8,651 nt of DNA from RUG754 sp045545455 (GTDB lineage: Bacteria > Bacillota > Clostridia > Peptostreptococcales > Anaerovoracaceae): contig JAZQAY010000029.1 in assembly GCA_045545455.1 (NCBI GenBank), positions 1 to 8,651 of the forward strand, in the 5' to 3' direction. This document shows, in pieces, positions 1-6,258 of the stretch. Each line of letters starts with the position of its first letter. Positions within the stretch are counted from its first letter, which is position 1. The notes beneath the pieces are model-generated. The model did no database searches and was not told the origin of the DNA. It saw only the letters and a list, made by a program, of their open reading frames with translations. Made by a program: the position numbers and the translations under genes.

Positions 1-799
1 GCAGCATGCCGATGGATCCTGTGATCTGGCTTGCCTCATCTGAAAGGATGTCTCCGAAAATGTTCGATGTGATTATGACATCGAACTGCTTAGGTGCCCT
101 TACGAGCTGCATTGCGGCGTTATCCACGTACAGGTTGTCCAGTTCCACTTCCGGATAATCCTTCGCCACTTCAGCCACCGTCCTTCTCCAGAGTCTGGAG
201 CTCTCAAGGACGTTTGCCTTATCAACCGAAGTCACCTTCCTGTTCCTCTTCATGGCGAGGTCGAAGGCCACCCTTGCGATCCTTCTTATCTCCATCTGGG
301 AATACTCTTCCACGTCATAGGCCACTTCGCCGATCCCGGGATCGGTCTCGGGCTTCAGCTCGTGCTCACCGAAGTAGATCCCTCCCGTGAGTTCCCTTAC
401 TATCAGTATATCCAGTCCGCCCTGAAGTATCTCGCTCTTAAGGGGAGACGCGTCCTTCAGTTCGTCGAATACCACCGCAGGTCTCAGGTTTGCATAAAGG
501 TTAAGGGCCTTTCTTATCCCAAGGAGCGCCTTTTCAGGTCTGTTTGATGCAGGCTGGCTGTCCCATTTGGGACCTCCCACCGCTCCGAGAAGCACCGCAT
601 CTGATGCGAGGGCTTTTTTAACCGTCACTTCAGGCAGACACTCGCCTGTCTCATCGATGGCAGCTCCTCCTATCAGGCAGTGATCATATTCGAATTCTCT
701 TCCGAACTTCTCTCCGACCTTGTCCAGTACCTTCAGGGTCTCGTTAACGACCTCCGGTCCTATTCCGTCTCCTGCTAAAACTGTGATCTTGTATCCCAT
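1..799 (-). CDS. leuB: 3-isopropylmalate dehydrogenase, C-terminus cut off by window edge
   Basis: Oxidatively decarboxylates 3-isopropylmalate with NAD+ to 2-oxoisocaproate, the last leucine-specific step before transamination; cytoplasmic. I translated 266 codons from the ATG at 799. The N-terminus carries the family signature VLAGDGIGPEVV (residues 7-18), then GAVGGPKWD (72-80), NLYANLRP with R106, and VRELTGGIYFG (134-144) with R135 and the catalytic tyrosine Y142. K194 in SVDKANVL matches the catalytic lysine, D226 lies in YVDNAAMQL, and D250 and D254 in FGDILSDEA are the metal aspartates. Family members are about 355 residues, so roughly 90 residues, including the NAD-adenine binding part, lie outside the window. 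The start is supported by AGGAGA at 814-809, nine bases upstream and inside the end of leuD. Only one base separates it from the leuD stop, so the two are probably translationally coupled. It is the last leu gene visible. Confidence 0.96.
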   Translation of the reverse strand, partial: MGYKITVLAGDGIGPEVVNETLKVLDKVGEKFGREFEYDHCLIGGAAIDETGECLPEVTVKKALASDAVLLGAVGGPKWDSQPASNRPEKALLGIRKALNLYANLRPAVVFDELKDASPLKSEILQGGLDILIVRELTGGIYFGEHELKPETDPGIGEVAYDVEEYSQMEIRRIARVAFDLAMKRNRKVTSVDKANVLESSRLWRRTVAEVAKDYPEVELDNLYVDNAAMQLVRAPKQFDVIITSNIFGDILSDEASQITGSIGML

Positions 800-800
800 A

Positions 801-1292
801 TTATTTGTTCTCCTCTGCGATGCTGTTAAGCAGCCCGCCTGCCTTAATGATTTTCTGTATGGATTCAGGGAAGGGATGAGCCTGATACTCTTCTCCCCTT
901 GTCAGATTTCTGATAACTCCTGAATCAAAGTCCACTTCCACCTCGTCGCCTTCCTGTATCTTTTCGGAAGCCTCGGGACATTCCATGATGGGAAGACCGA
1001 TATTGATGGAGTTCCTGTAAAATATCCTCGCAAAGGTATTGGCGATCACGCAGTCTATCCCTGAAGCCTTGATGGCGATGGGGGCGTGCTCACGGGATGA
1101 TCCGCAGCCGAAGTTATCGCCTGCCACCATTATATCTCCCTCTTTTACCTTGTTCACGAAGTCCTTGTCTATATCCTCCATGCAGTGGGAGGCAAGTTCT
1201 TTGTGATCCTGGGTGTTCAAGTGTCTTGCGGGGATTATGACGTCCGTATCGACGTTATTTCCGTATTTATGTACTATTCCGTGTGCTTTCAT
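801..1292 (-). CDS. leuD: 3-isopropylmalate dehydratase small subunit (short type)
   Basis: Small subunit of isopropylmalate isomerase, which with LeuC converts 2-isopropylmalate to 3-isopropylmalate by dehydration and rehydration. It is 163 residues, the short form found in archaea and many anaerobes rather than the roughly 200-residue enterobacterial form. Visible motifs are NNVDTDVIIPARHL (12-25), whose loop is followed by NTQD in the region that sets substrate choice in this family; GDNFGCGSSREHAP (58-71), the aconitase swivel-domain signature; and FARIFYRNSINIGLP (87-101). The start has a strong AAGGAGG at 1304-1298 with a five-base spacer, in the 16-bp gap after leuC. A homoaconitase small subunit would look similar, but the neighbours leuA, leuC and leuB make the leucine role secure. 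Confidence 0.96.
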   Translation of the reverse strand: MKAHGIVHKYGNNVDTDVIIPARHLNTQDHKELASHCMEDIDKDFVNKVKEGDIMVAGDNFGCGSSREHAPIAIKASGIDCVIANTFARIFYRNSINIGLPIMECPEASEKIQEGDEVEVDFDSGVIRNLTRGEEYQAHPFPESIQKIIKAGGLLNSIAEENK

Positions 1293-1308
1293 TTCAGCCT
1301 CCTTAAGA

Positions 1309-2577
1309 TCAGAGTTCGTCAGGCCCTGCTATCCTGCCCAGCACCGCAGAAGCAGCGGCTACCGCAGGGGATGCCAGGTATACTTCCGACTTCACATGTC
1401 CCATTCTTCCCACAAAGTTTCTGTTTGTGGTGGCGACTGCCCTCTCGCCTTCGGCCAGGATCCCCATGTAGCCTCCCAGGCAGGGACCGCAGGTGGGAGT
1501 GGATACCACACAGCCGGCATCTATAAAGGTATCGATATATCCCAGCCTGATGCATTCCTTGTAGATGGCCTGTGTTGCCGGGATGATGATGACTCTCAGA
1601 CCCTTTGCCACATGGCGGCCTCTTAAGATGTCTGCTGCGATCTTCATGTCTGAAAGTCTGCCATTGGTGCATGATCCTATGACCACCTGATCTATCCCGA
1701 CGGGTTCCATGGCTTTCACTTCGTCGATGGTCCTGGTATTCTCAGGAAGATGCGGGAAAGACACCGTAGGCTTGATCTCGCTTAAGTTTATCTCATATAC
1801 TTCATCGTACTCAGCGTCTTCGTCAGCAGAGTATACCTTATACTCTCTTTCGACTCTTCCCTTCATATATTCTATGGTCTTGTCATCCACAGGGAAGATG
1901 CCGTTCTTGCCGCCGGCTTCGATCGCCATGTTGCAGATACAGAACCTGTCATCCATTGAAAGGGATGCCACGCCGGGTCCTGTGAACTCCATGGACTTAT
2001 ACAGAGCTCCGTCCACACCGATCATTCCGATTATGTGAAGGATGACGTCCTTGCCGCTGACGTTCTCCTGAAGTTCTCCCGTAAGATTGAACTTAAGGGC
2101 AGAGGGCACCTTGAACCAGGTCTGGCCCGTTGCCATGCCCGAAGTGAGATCGGTGGATCCGACTCCGGTGGAGAAGGCTCCGAGAGCTCCATAGGTGCAG
2201 GTGTGGGAATCCGCTCCGATCACCGCTTCTCCGGAAGCCACCAGTCCTTTTTCAGGGAGCAAAGAATGCTCGATACCCATCTCTCCAACGTCGTAGAAAT
2301 TATCTATGTCGAAACGCCTTGCAAAGGTGCGGCATTTTTTGCACTGCTCTGCGGATTTGATGTCCTTGTTAGGTACGAAGTGGTCCATTACAAGGGCGAT
2401 CTTCGATTTGTCAAAGACCTTTCCGAAGCCCGCTTTTTCAAACTCGTTTATGGAAACGGGGCCGGTGATGTCGTTTGCCAGCACCAGATCCAGCTTCGCT
2501 GTGATGAGCTGACCGGCTTCGACGCGATCGAGTCCTGCATGAGCAGCTAATATCTTCTGAGTCATGGTCATTCCCAT
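1309..2577 (-). CDS. leuC: 3-isopropylmalate dehydratase large subunit (short type, [4Fe-4S])
   Basis: Large catalytic subunit of isopropylmalate isomerase, an aconitase-family enzyme with a labile [4Fe-4S] cluster. It is 422 residues, the short type that pairs with a short LeuD; enterobacterial LeuC is about 466. The three expected cluster cysteines are C303 in VIGSCTNGR and C363 and C366 in TPTCGPCLGG. Other family motifs are MDHFVPN (64-70), GADSHTCTYGALGAF (121-135) and GMIGVDGA (184-191). Several in-frame ATGs lie close together (codons 1, 3 and 5). I chose the first because AGGAGG at 2590-2585 sits seven bases before it. That Shine-Dalgarno shares bases with the leuA stop codon, so translation is likely coupled to leuA. 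No residue needed for the cluster is missing. Confidence 0.97.
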   Translation of the reverse strand: MGMTMTQKILAAHAGLDRVEAGQLITAKLDLVLANDITGPVSINEFEKAGFGKVFDKSKIALVMDHFVPNKDIKSAEQCKKCRTFARRFDIDNFYDVGEMGIEHSLLPEKGLVASGEAVIGADSHTCTYGALGAFSTGVGSTDLTSGMATGQTWFKVPSALKFNLTGELQENVSGKDVILHIIGMIGVDGALYKSMEFTGPGVASLSMDDRFCICNMAIEAGGKNGIFPVDDKTIEYMKGRVEREYKVYSADEDAEYDEVYEINLSEIKPTVSFPHLPENTRTIDEVKAMEPVGIDQVVIGSCTNGRLSDMKIAADILRGRHVAKGLRVIIIPATQAIYKECIRLGYIDTFIDAGCVVSTPTCGPCLGGYMGILAEGERAVATTNRNFVGRMGHVKSEVYLASPAVAAASAVLGRIAGPDEL

Positions 2578-2588
2578 GAGCTTACCTC

Positions 2589-4298
2589 CTATTTAATGAA
2601 ATGATTTACGTCGTTCATGCGGTTGAGTGCGCTTACCAGGGCATTTACGGAAGCCAGGATAATATCCGCCTGGGTGCCGACACCCCAGAACTGCCTGCCC
2701 ACTTCGTCCTCTATGCAGATATAGGCTGCAGCCTTGGAGTTGGAGTCTCCTGAAATAGCGTGCTCGGAATAAGTTACGAACTTATAGTTGAACTTGTAGT
2801 CCGTCTTCTTAAGGGCATTGGCCACAGCGTCAAGGCGGCCGTTTCCTCTTCCGTCATATTCTCTCGGCTCTCCGCCGTCTATCACCACCTTCATGTGGAC
2901 GGCGAAACCATCCTCAGACTCCGTCTTGGTTGATGAGAAGTGGCTGAAATACGCTTCCGTGATATCCAGGGGCGAGAAGTAGTTGATATACTTCTTCTCG
3001 AATACCTCGAAGATCTCCTCAGGCTTAAGCTCCTCATGAGCTTTATCGGAGATGTCTTTCATCATGTATCCTACTTCAGCCCTCATGGCCTTCGGTATCA
3101 CGTAACCATAGTCTCTTTCTATTATATATGCTACGCCGCCCTTGCCGGACTGGGAATTGATCCTGATGACATCCGCCTCGTATTCCCTTCCGACGTCGTG
3201 GGGATCGATGGGAAGATAAGGAACAGTCCATCTTCCGGGATCCGTCTCCTCTCTCCACTTCATTCCCTTGGCAATGGCATCCTGGTGTGATCCTGAGAAA
3301 GCTGCGAACACCAGGGATCCGCTGTAGGGGTGTCTGGGTTCCACCACCATTCCGGTGTGCTTTTCGTACATCTCCACCGCTTTAGGCATATCGCTGAAGT
3401 CAAGTTCCGGATCGACCCCGTGGGTGAACATGTTGAGAGCCAGGGTCACGATGTCCACGTTTCCTGTTCTCTCACCGTTTCCGAAGAGCGTACCCTCGAT
3501 GCGGTCAGCTCCTGCCAGAAGTCCCAGCTCAGCGTCCGCCACTCCCGTTCCCCTGTCGTTATGGGGATGAAGGGATACGATCACGTTCTCACGGCAGTGA
3601 AGGTTTTCGCACATATATTCGATCTGATCTGCAAAGACATGTGGCATGGACATCTCCACCGTAGCCGGAAGGTTAATTATCACCTTATTGTCCGGTGTAG
3701 GTTCCCAGATGTCTATTACTGCATTGCATACCTCGAGAGCGAACTCAGGTTCCGTACCGGTGAAGCTCTCAGGAGAATACTCGTACTGGAACTCCGTTCC
3801 GGGATATTCCTTTGCGATCTCCTTTATGAGCTCCGCCCCGTCTGTGGCGATTTTCTTTATCTCGTCCTTTTCCATCCTGAAGACCTGCTGCCTCTGGGCA
3901 AAGGACGTGGAGTTATAGAGGTGAACCACGGCCTTTTTCGCACCGATCAGAGCTTCAAAAGTCTTCCTTATTATATGTTCCCTGGACTGGGTCAGTACCT
4001 GGACCGTAACGTCTTCAGGGATCAGGTCGTCGTCTATGAGTCTTCTGAGGAACTCGAACTCGGTCTCCGACGCAGCAGGGAATCCCACTTCGATCTCCTT
4101 GAAACCGATCTCACATAGGGCCTTGAACATGGATAGCTTCTCATCGAGGCTCATAGGCACTATAAGCGCCTGGTTGCCGTCTCTCAAGTCCACGCTGCAC
4201 CAGCGGGGAGCCTTCTCCACGTGATCTCTCGTTACCCATTTGTGTTCGCATACAGGGGGCTTGTAATATCCCACACTGTACTTCGTCCAGTTCTTCAT
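2589..4298 (-). CDS. leuA: 2-isopropylmalate synthase, long (type 2) form
   Basis: Claisen condensation of acetyl-CoA with 2-oxoisovalerate, the committed and normally leucine-inhibited step of leucine synthesis. At 569 residues it is the long form typified by Mycobacterium tuberculosis and fungi. It has an N-terminal extension (KYSVGYYKPP) before the TIM barrel that starts near APRWCSVDLRDGNQAL (30-45). Candidate metal ligands are D40, H244 and H246 in LHPHNDRGTG; N280 follows in GNGERTGN. E177 in SPES and H338 in SGSHQD match the M. tuberculosis residues E218 and H379 at a constant offset of 41 (as I recall that numbering). A linker with INSQSGKGGVAY (380-391) leads to the C-terminal dimer/allosteric domain (about 440-565), which contains GRGNGRLDAVANAL (483-496). 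Feedback inhibition by leucine is therefore expected. The start has GGAGG at 4312-4308, nine bases upstream. It is the first gene of the operon, divergent from ilvB. Confidence 0.97.
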   Translation of the reverse strand: MKNWTKYSVGYYKPPVCEHKWVTRDHVEKAPRWCSVDLRDGNQALIVPMSLDEKLSMFKALCEIGFKEIEVGFPAASETEFEFLRRLIDDDLIPEDVTVQVLTQSREHIIRKTFEALIGAKKAVVHLYNSTSFAQRQQVFRMEKDEIKKIATDGAELIKEIAKEYPGTEFQYEYSPESFTGTEPEFALEVCNAVIDIWEPTPDNKVIINLPATVEMSMPHVFADQIEYMCENLHCRENVIVSLHPHNDRGTGVADAELGLLAGADRIEGTLFGNGERTGNVDIVTLALNMFTHGVDPELDFSDMPKAVEMYEKHTGMVVEPRHPYSGSLVFAAFSGSHQDAIAKGMKWREETDPGRWTVPYLPIDPHDVGREYEADVIRINSQSGKGGVAYIIERDYGYVIPKAMRAEVGYMMKDISDKAHEELKPEEIFEVFEKKYINYFSPLDITEAYFSHFSSTKTESEDGFAVHMKVVIDGGEPREYDGRGNGRLDAVANALKKTDYKFNYKFVTYSEHAISGDSNSKAAAYICIEDEVGRQFWGVGTQADIILASVNALVSALNRMNDVNHFIK

Positions 4299-4307
4299 GT
4301 CGTCTTT

Positions 4308-4312
4308 CCTCC
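4308..4312 (-). promoter_or_regulatory. Shine-Dalgarno site of leuA
   Basis: On the minus strand GGAGG lies nine bases before the leuA ATG at 4298 and fixes that start. It is the only strong ribosome site in the leuA leader. Confidence 0.8.
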
Positions 4313-4325
4313 AAGGTCCGGTTTA

Positions 4326-4345
4326 GGCTATTATAGCCGTTTTTT
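4326..4345 (+). terminator. Weak hairpin plus T-run, possible plus-strand terminator
   Basis: GGCTATTATAGCC (4326-4338) is a perfect dyad with six-base arms. As plus-strand RNA it would form a short hairpin of about five pairs, followed by G and six T at 4340-4345. That resembles a minimal intrinsic terminator that could stop transcripts running antisense to leuA before they reach ilvB. The stem is short and has only three G-C pairs, and no plus-strand promoter upstream is evident. On the minus strand the same bases hold the P2 TATAAT. It could equally be an operator. Confidence 0.25.
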
Positions 4346-4359
4346 CATGTGTTTAGCAA
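4330..4359 (-). promoter_or_regulatory. Possible second promoter of leuA operon (P2)
   Basis: On the minus strand TTGCTA (4359-4354, four of six to the -35 consensus) is followed after 18 bases by a perfect TATAAT (4335-4330). A start near 4323 would give a leader of only about 25 nt that still includes the GGAGG site. The TATAAT is also the core of the palindrome GGCTATAATAGCC, so the match may reflect that symmetry rather than a promoter. Confidence 0.3.
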
Positions 4360-4379
4360 TGCCTTTTATGCATAGTACT

Positions 4380-4395
4380 GTATATTCTAATATAC
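4380..4395. repeat. Palindrome over leuA P1 -10 and start point
   Basis: GTATATTCTAATATAC has perfect seven-base arms (GTATATT and AATATAC) around a two-base centre. It covers the candidate leuA -10 (4394-4389) and reaches the predicted start point near 4382. Its position suits an operator, though AT-rich palindromes also arise by chance in such DNA. Confidence 0.5.
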
Positions 4396-4418
4396 TCGTA
4401 AAAATATTTCTTTGTCAA
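4389..4418 (-). promoter_or_regulatory. Candidate main promoter of leuA operon (P1)
   Basis: Reading the minus strand, a perfect -35 hexamer TTGACA (4418-4413) is followed after 18 bases by TATATT (4394-4389), five of six matches to the -10 consensus. Transcription would start near 4382 and give a leader of about 84 nt. The -35 lies at the centre of an AT-rich inverted repeat, and the -10 lies inside a second palindrome (both listed separately), so a repressor could occlude both elements. The promoter is inferred from sequence only. Confidence 0.65.
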
Positions 4419-4429
4419 GGAATATTTTT
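4400..4429. repeat. 30-bp inverted repeat centred on leuA P1 -35
   Basis: The outer arms AAAAATATT (4400-4408) and AATATTTTT (4421-4429) are perfect nine-base complements. Inside them, CTT (4410-4412) pairs with AAG (4417-4419) around the four-base centre TGTC. Twelve of 13 positions pair, the exception being T4409 against G4420. The dyad encloses the minus-strand TTGACA (4418-4413), so it is a good candidate operator for the leu operon. The binding protein is unknown. Confidence 0.6.
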
Positions 4430-4450
4430 GTGTAATCGCGATAATAAATT

Positions 4451-4462
4451 AAAAATATTTTT
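4451..4462. repeat. AT palindrome between the divergent promoters
   Basis: AAAAATATTTTT is a perfect 12-base palindrome that repeats, in both orientations, the arm sequence of the dyad at 4400-4429. The core AATATT thus occurs at 4403, 4421 and 4454. The region 4381-4500 is only about 26 percent G+C by my count (31 of 120), so chance recurrence is possible. An extra half-site for the same regulator or intrinsic DNA bending are alternatives. Confidence 0.4.
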
Positions 4463-4483
4463 GTTTTATTTCCACAATTTTCT

Positions 4484-4494
4484 CACGGCGCGTG
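4484..4494. repeat. GC-rich dyad abutting the ilvB -35
   Basis: CACGGCGCGTG has four-base arms (CACG and CGTG) around GCG. It stands out as a GC-rich island in very AT-rich DNA and ends on the base before the ilvB TTGACA at 4495. This is where an activator or repressor site for ilvB could lie. The arms are short. Confidence 0.35.
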
Positions 4495-4524
4495 TTGACA
4501 AAAAGCATAGCAAATGTATATAAT
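4495..4524 (+). promoter_or_regulatory. Promoter of the ilvBNCD operon
   Basis: Perfect -35 TTGACA (4495-4500) and perfect -10 TATAAT (4519-4524) are separated by 18 bases, the vegetative sigma-70/SigA pattern. Transcription would begin near 4531, giving a leader of about 55 nt. This is too short for a T-box or a classical attenuator. A small possible hairpin in the leader pairs GGAAA (4549-4553) with TTTCC (4561-4565). Such near-consensus hexamers suggest a strong promoter, normally held down by a repressor or limited by the slightly long spacer. Confidence 0.85.
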
Positions 4525-4568
4525 ATTTAAACTACACGATTAAACTGGGGAAATAGGTGTTTTCCAAG

Positions 4569-4574
4569 AAAGGA
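4569..4574 (+). promoter_or_regulatory. Shine-Dalgarno site upstream of ilvB
   Basis: AAAGGA lies 11 bases before the ilvB ATG at 4586 but only three bases before an out-of-frame ATG at 4578. It is the only ribosome site in the leader. The spacing is long for ilvB and short for the upstream ATG, which makes the three-codon reading frame between them worth noting. Confidence 0.55.
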
Positions 4575-4577
4575 ACT

Positions 4578-4589
4578 ATGAAATTATGA
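4578..4589 (+). other. Three-codon open frame overlapping the ilvB start
   Basis: ATG AAA TTA TGA encodes Met-Lys-Leu and stops. The TGA shares bases with the ilvB start codon in an ATGA overlap. If used, it would couple ilvB initiation to termination of this minimal frame. Its first codon is very close to the AAAGGA site, so its use is doubtful. It may be only a chance echo of the ilvB start, which also reads ATG AA. Confidence 0.2.
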
Positions 4590-6247
4590 AGCTTACAGGC
4601 TCTCAGATCGTTTGTGAAGTTCTTCTGGATCACGGAGTGGACACCGTCTTCGGATATCCCGGAGGCGCTGCTCTGAATATTTATGACGAGCTTTACAGAT
4701 ACCAGGACAGGATCACCCACGTGATAAGCGCACACGAACAGGGCGCTACTCACGCAGCTGACGGCTATGCCAGAGCTACGGGCAAGGTGGGCGTGGTATT
4801 CTCCACGTCAGGCCCCGGCGCCACCAATCTGGTCACCGGTATCGCCACAGCATACATGGACAGCATTCCCATGGTCTGCATCTGCTCCAACGTAAACTCT
4901 GAACTTATCGGAAGAGATGCTTTCCAGGAGATCTATATCACGGGTATCACGATCCCCATCACCAAACAGACCTATTACGTAAATCATATAGAGGACCTTG
5001 AGCCTGCCCTGAGAGACGCATTCAAGGTGGCTGCCAGCGGACGCCGCGGACCCGTCCTGATCGACATTACCAAGGACGTTTCTGTCGCAATGGCAGAATT
5101 TACAAATAAGCCGCCTCTTCCTCTGGATCCCATACCTGAGATCCCCCAGGATACACTGCAGGAAGCAGCCAAGCTGATCAACAATTCCAGAAAGCCCCTG
5201 CTCTACGTGGGAGGCGGTCTCATCGCATCCTCAGCTTCTGAAGAACTGGAGACTCTCATCGACAAGGCCGATATCCCCATGGTACACACCCTCATGGCAG
5301 CCGGTGCTGTCAGCTGTGACCATGAGCTCAATCTGGGTCTTGTAGGAATGCATGGTACTGTCGCTTCAAACAGAGCGGTGGACCAGGCAGACCTTGTGAT
5401 CTCCCTGGGAGCCAGATACAGCGACAGAGTTGCTCTCAACCCTGAAAAGTGGGCCAGAAAGGCTACCATCGTTCAGGTCGACATAGACAGAAGCGAAATG
5501 AATAAGAACGTATACGTCGACGTGGAGTGCACAGCGGACATCAAGGACTTCCTTACCAGGCTTCTTCCCTTAGTGGATGAAGCAAAACACGACGAGTGGC
5601 ATGAGCGTACAGTGGGCTGGACCACCAAGCACAGGCTTGCTCAGGGCGTGCCCGGCTACATGAGTCCTCAGGAAGTTCTGGAGACCGTGTCAGACGCGGT
5701 AGGCGAAGACGCGATCTTTGCCACAGATGTAGGTCAGCATCAGATGTGGGCAGCCCAGTATCTGAAGCACAGAAAGGCTCATAAGTTCCTTACCTCAGGC
5801 GGGCTGGGTACCATGGGCTTCGGCTACGGAGCAGCCATCGGTGCCAAGATGGGCTTCCCCGATACCACGGTGGTACACATAACAGGCGACGGTTCTTTCC
5901 ATATGAACATGAACGAGGCTTGCACTGCAGTGTCATACAAACTTCCTATTATAACTGTGCTCATGGACAATCAGGTCCTGGGAATGGTTTATCAGTGGCA
6001 GACGGCATTCTACGGCGGAAGATACTCCAACACCTGCCTCGAGAGAAAGACGGATTTCGTGAAAGTCGCTGAAGGTTTCGGCTGCAAGGGTTACCGCGCA
6101 GAGACCATCGATGAGCTTAAGACAGCTTTGGATGACGCAGTCAGATCCGACGTTCCCGTCTGGATCCAGTGTGTCATCAGCCGTGAGGAAAAGGTTCTTC
6201 CCATGATCCCCGGCGGCAAGACCGTTGACGATATGATAGTTGAGTAA
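4586..6247 (+). CDS. ilvB: Acetolactate synthase large (catalytic) subunit
   Basis: Thiamine-diphosphate enzyme making 2-acetolactate from two pyruvates, or 2-aceto-2-hydroxybutyrate from pyruvate and 2-oxobutyrate; first common step of valine, leucine and isoleucine synthesis. It is 553 residues, within the normal range. The N-terminal domain has FGYPGGAAL (22-30) and HEQGATHAADGYARATG (50-66) with catalytic E51, then TSGPGATNLVTGIATAYMDS. The central domain has GLVGMHGT (251-258) and SLGARYSDRV. The C-terminal ThDP/Mg motif runs from GDGSFHMNMNEA (434-445) to MDNQVLGMV (460-468), with D435 and N462 as metal ligands and W471 in QWQ. The usual NN pair reads D461-N462, an unusual feature reported separately. 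The FAD and quinone-like-site motifs identify biosynthetic synthase rather than pyruvate oxidase, and the adjacent ilvN confirms this. It is the first gene of its operon. Confidence 0.96.
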   Translation: MKLTGSQIVCEVLLDHGVDTVFGYPGGAALNIYDELYRYQDRITHVISAHEQGATHAADGYARATGKVGVVFSTSGPGATNLVTGIATAYMDSIPMVCICSNVNSELIGRDAFQEIYITGITIPITKQTYYVNHIEDLEPALRDAFKVAASGRRGPVLIDITKDVSVAMAEFTNKPPLPLDPIPEIPQDTLQEAAKLINNSRKPLLYVGGGLIASSASEELETLIDKADIPMVHTLMAAGAVSCDHELNLGLVGMHGTVASNRAVDQADLVISLGARYSDRVALNPEKWARKATIVQVDIDRSEMNKNVYVDVECTADIKDFLTRLLPLVDEAKHDEWHERTVGWTTKHRLAQGVPGYMSPQEVLETVSDAVGEDAIFATDVGQHQMWAAQYLKHRKAHKFLTSGGLGTMGFGYGAAIGAKMGFPDTTVVHITGDGSFHMNMNEACTAVSYKLPIITVLMDNQVLGMVYQWQTAFYGGRYSNTCLERKTDFVKVAEGFGCKGYRAETIDELKTALDDAVRSDVPVWIQCVISREEKVLPMIPGGKTVDDMIVE

Positions 6248-6258
6248 GGGAGGGCATT

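Noticed and set aside
94..390. Plus-strand open frame of 98 codons at the left edge
   Set aside because: It is antisense to leuB, whose translation gives a continuous conserved protein; the Pro/Ser/Arg-rich product is typical of a shadow.
2035..2550. Open frame of 171 codons on the plus strand opposite leuC
   Set aside because: Antisense to leuC over its full length with no recognisable motif or promoter; a shadow frame.
2560..2577. Alternative leuC starts at the third or fifth codon (ATG)
   Set aside because: The strong AGGAGG is seven bases from the first ATG and too far from the later ones.
3330..4118. Open frame of 262 codons on the plus strand opposite leuA
   Set aside because: It lies wholly antisense to a well-supported gene, has no good ribosome site, and its His/Arg/Ser-rich translation resembles no family; it is a by-product of leuA codon bias.
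4331..4348. Leader peptide Met-Lys-Lys-Arg-Leu on the minus strand before leuA, as an attenuator
   Set aside because: It has one leucine codon, no ribosome site at usable spacing and no downstream terminator/antiterminator pair, and its stop lies inside the possible P2 -10.
4476..4490. CodY box candidate (AATTTTCT...) upstream of ilvB
   Set aside because: Only about nine of 15 positions match AATTTTCWGAAAATT and the second half-site is absent, which is near chance in such AT-rich DNA.
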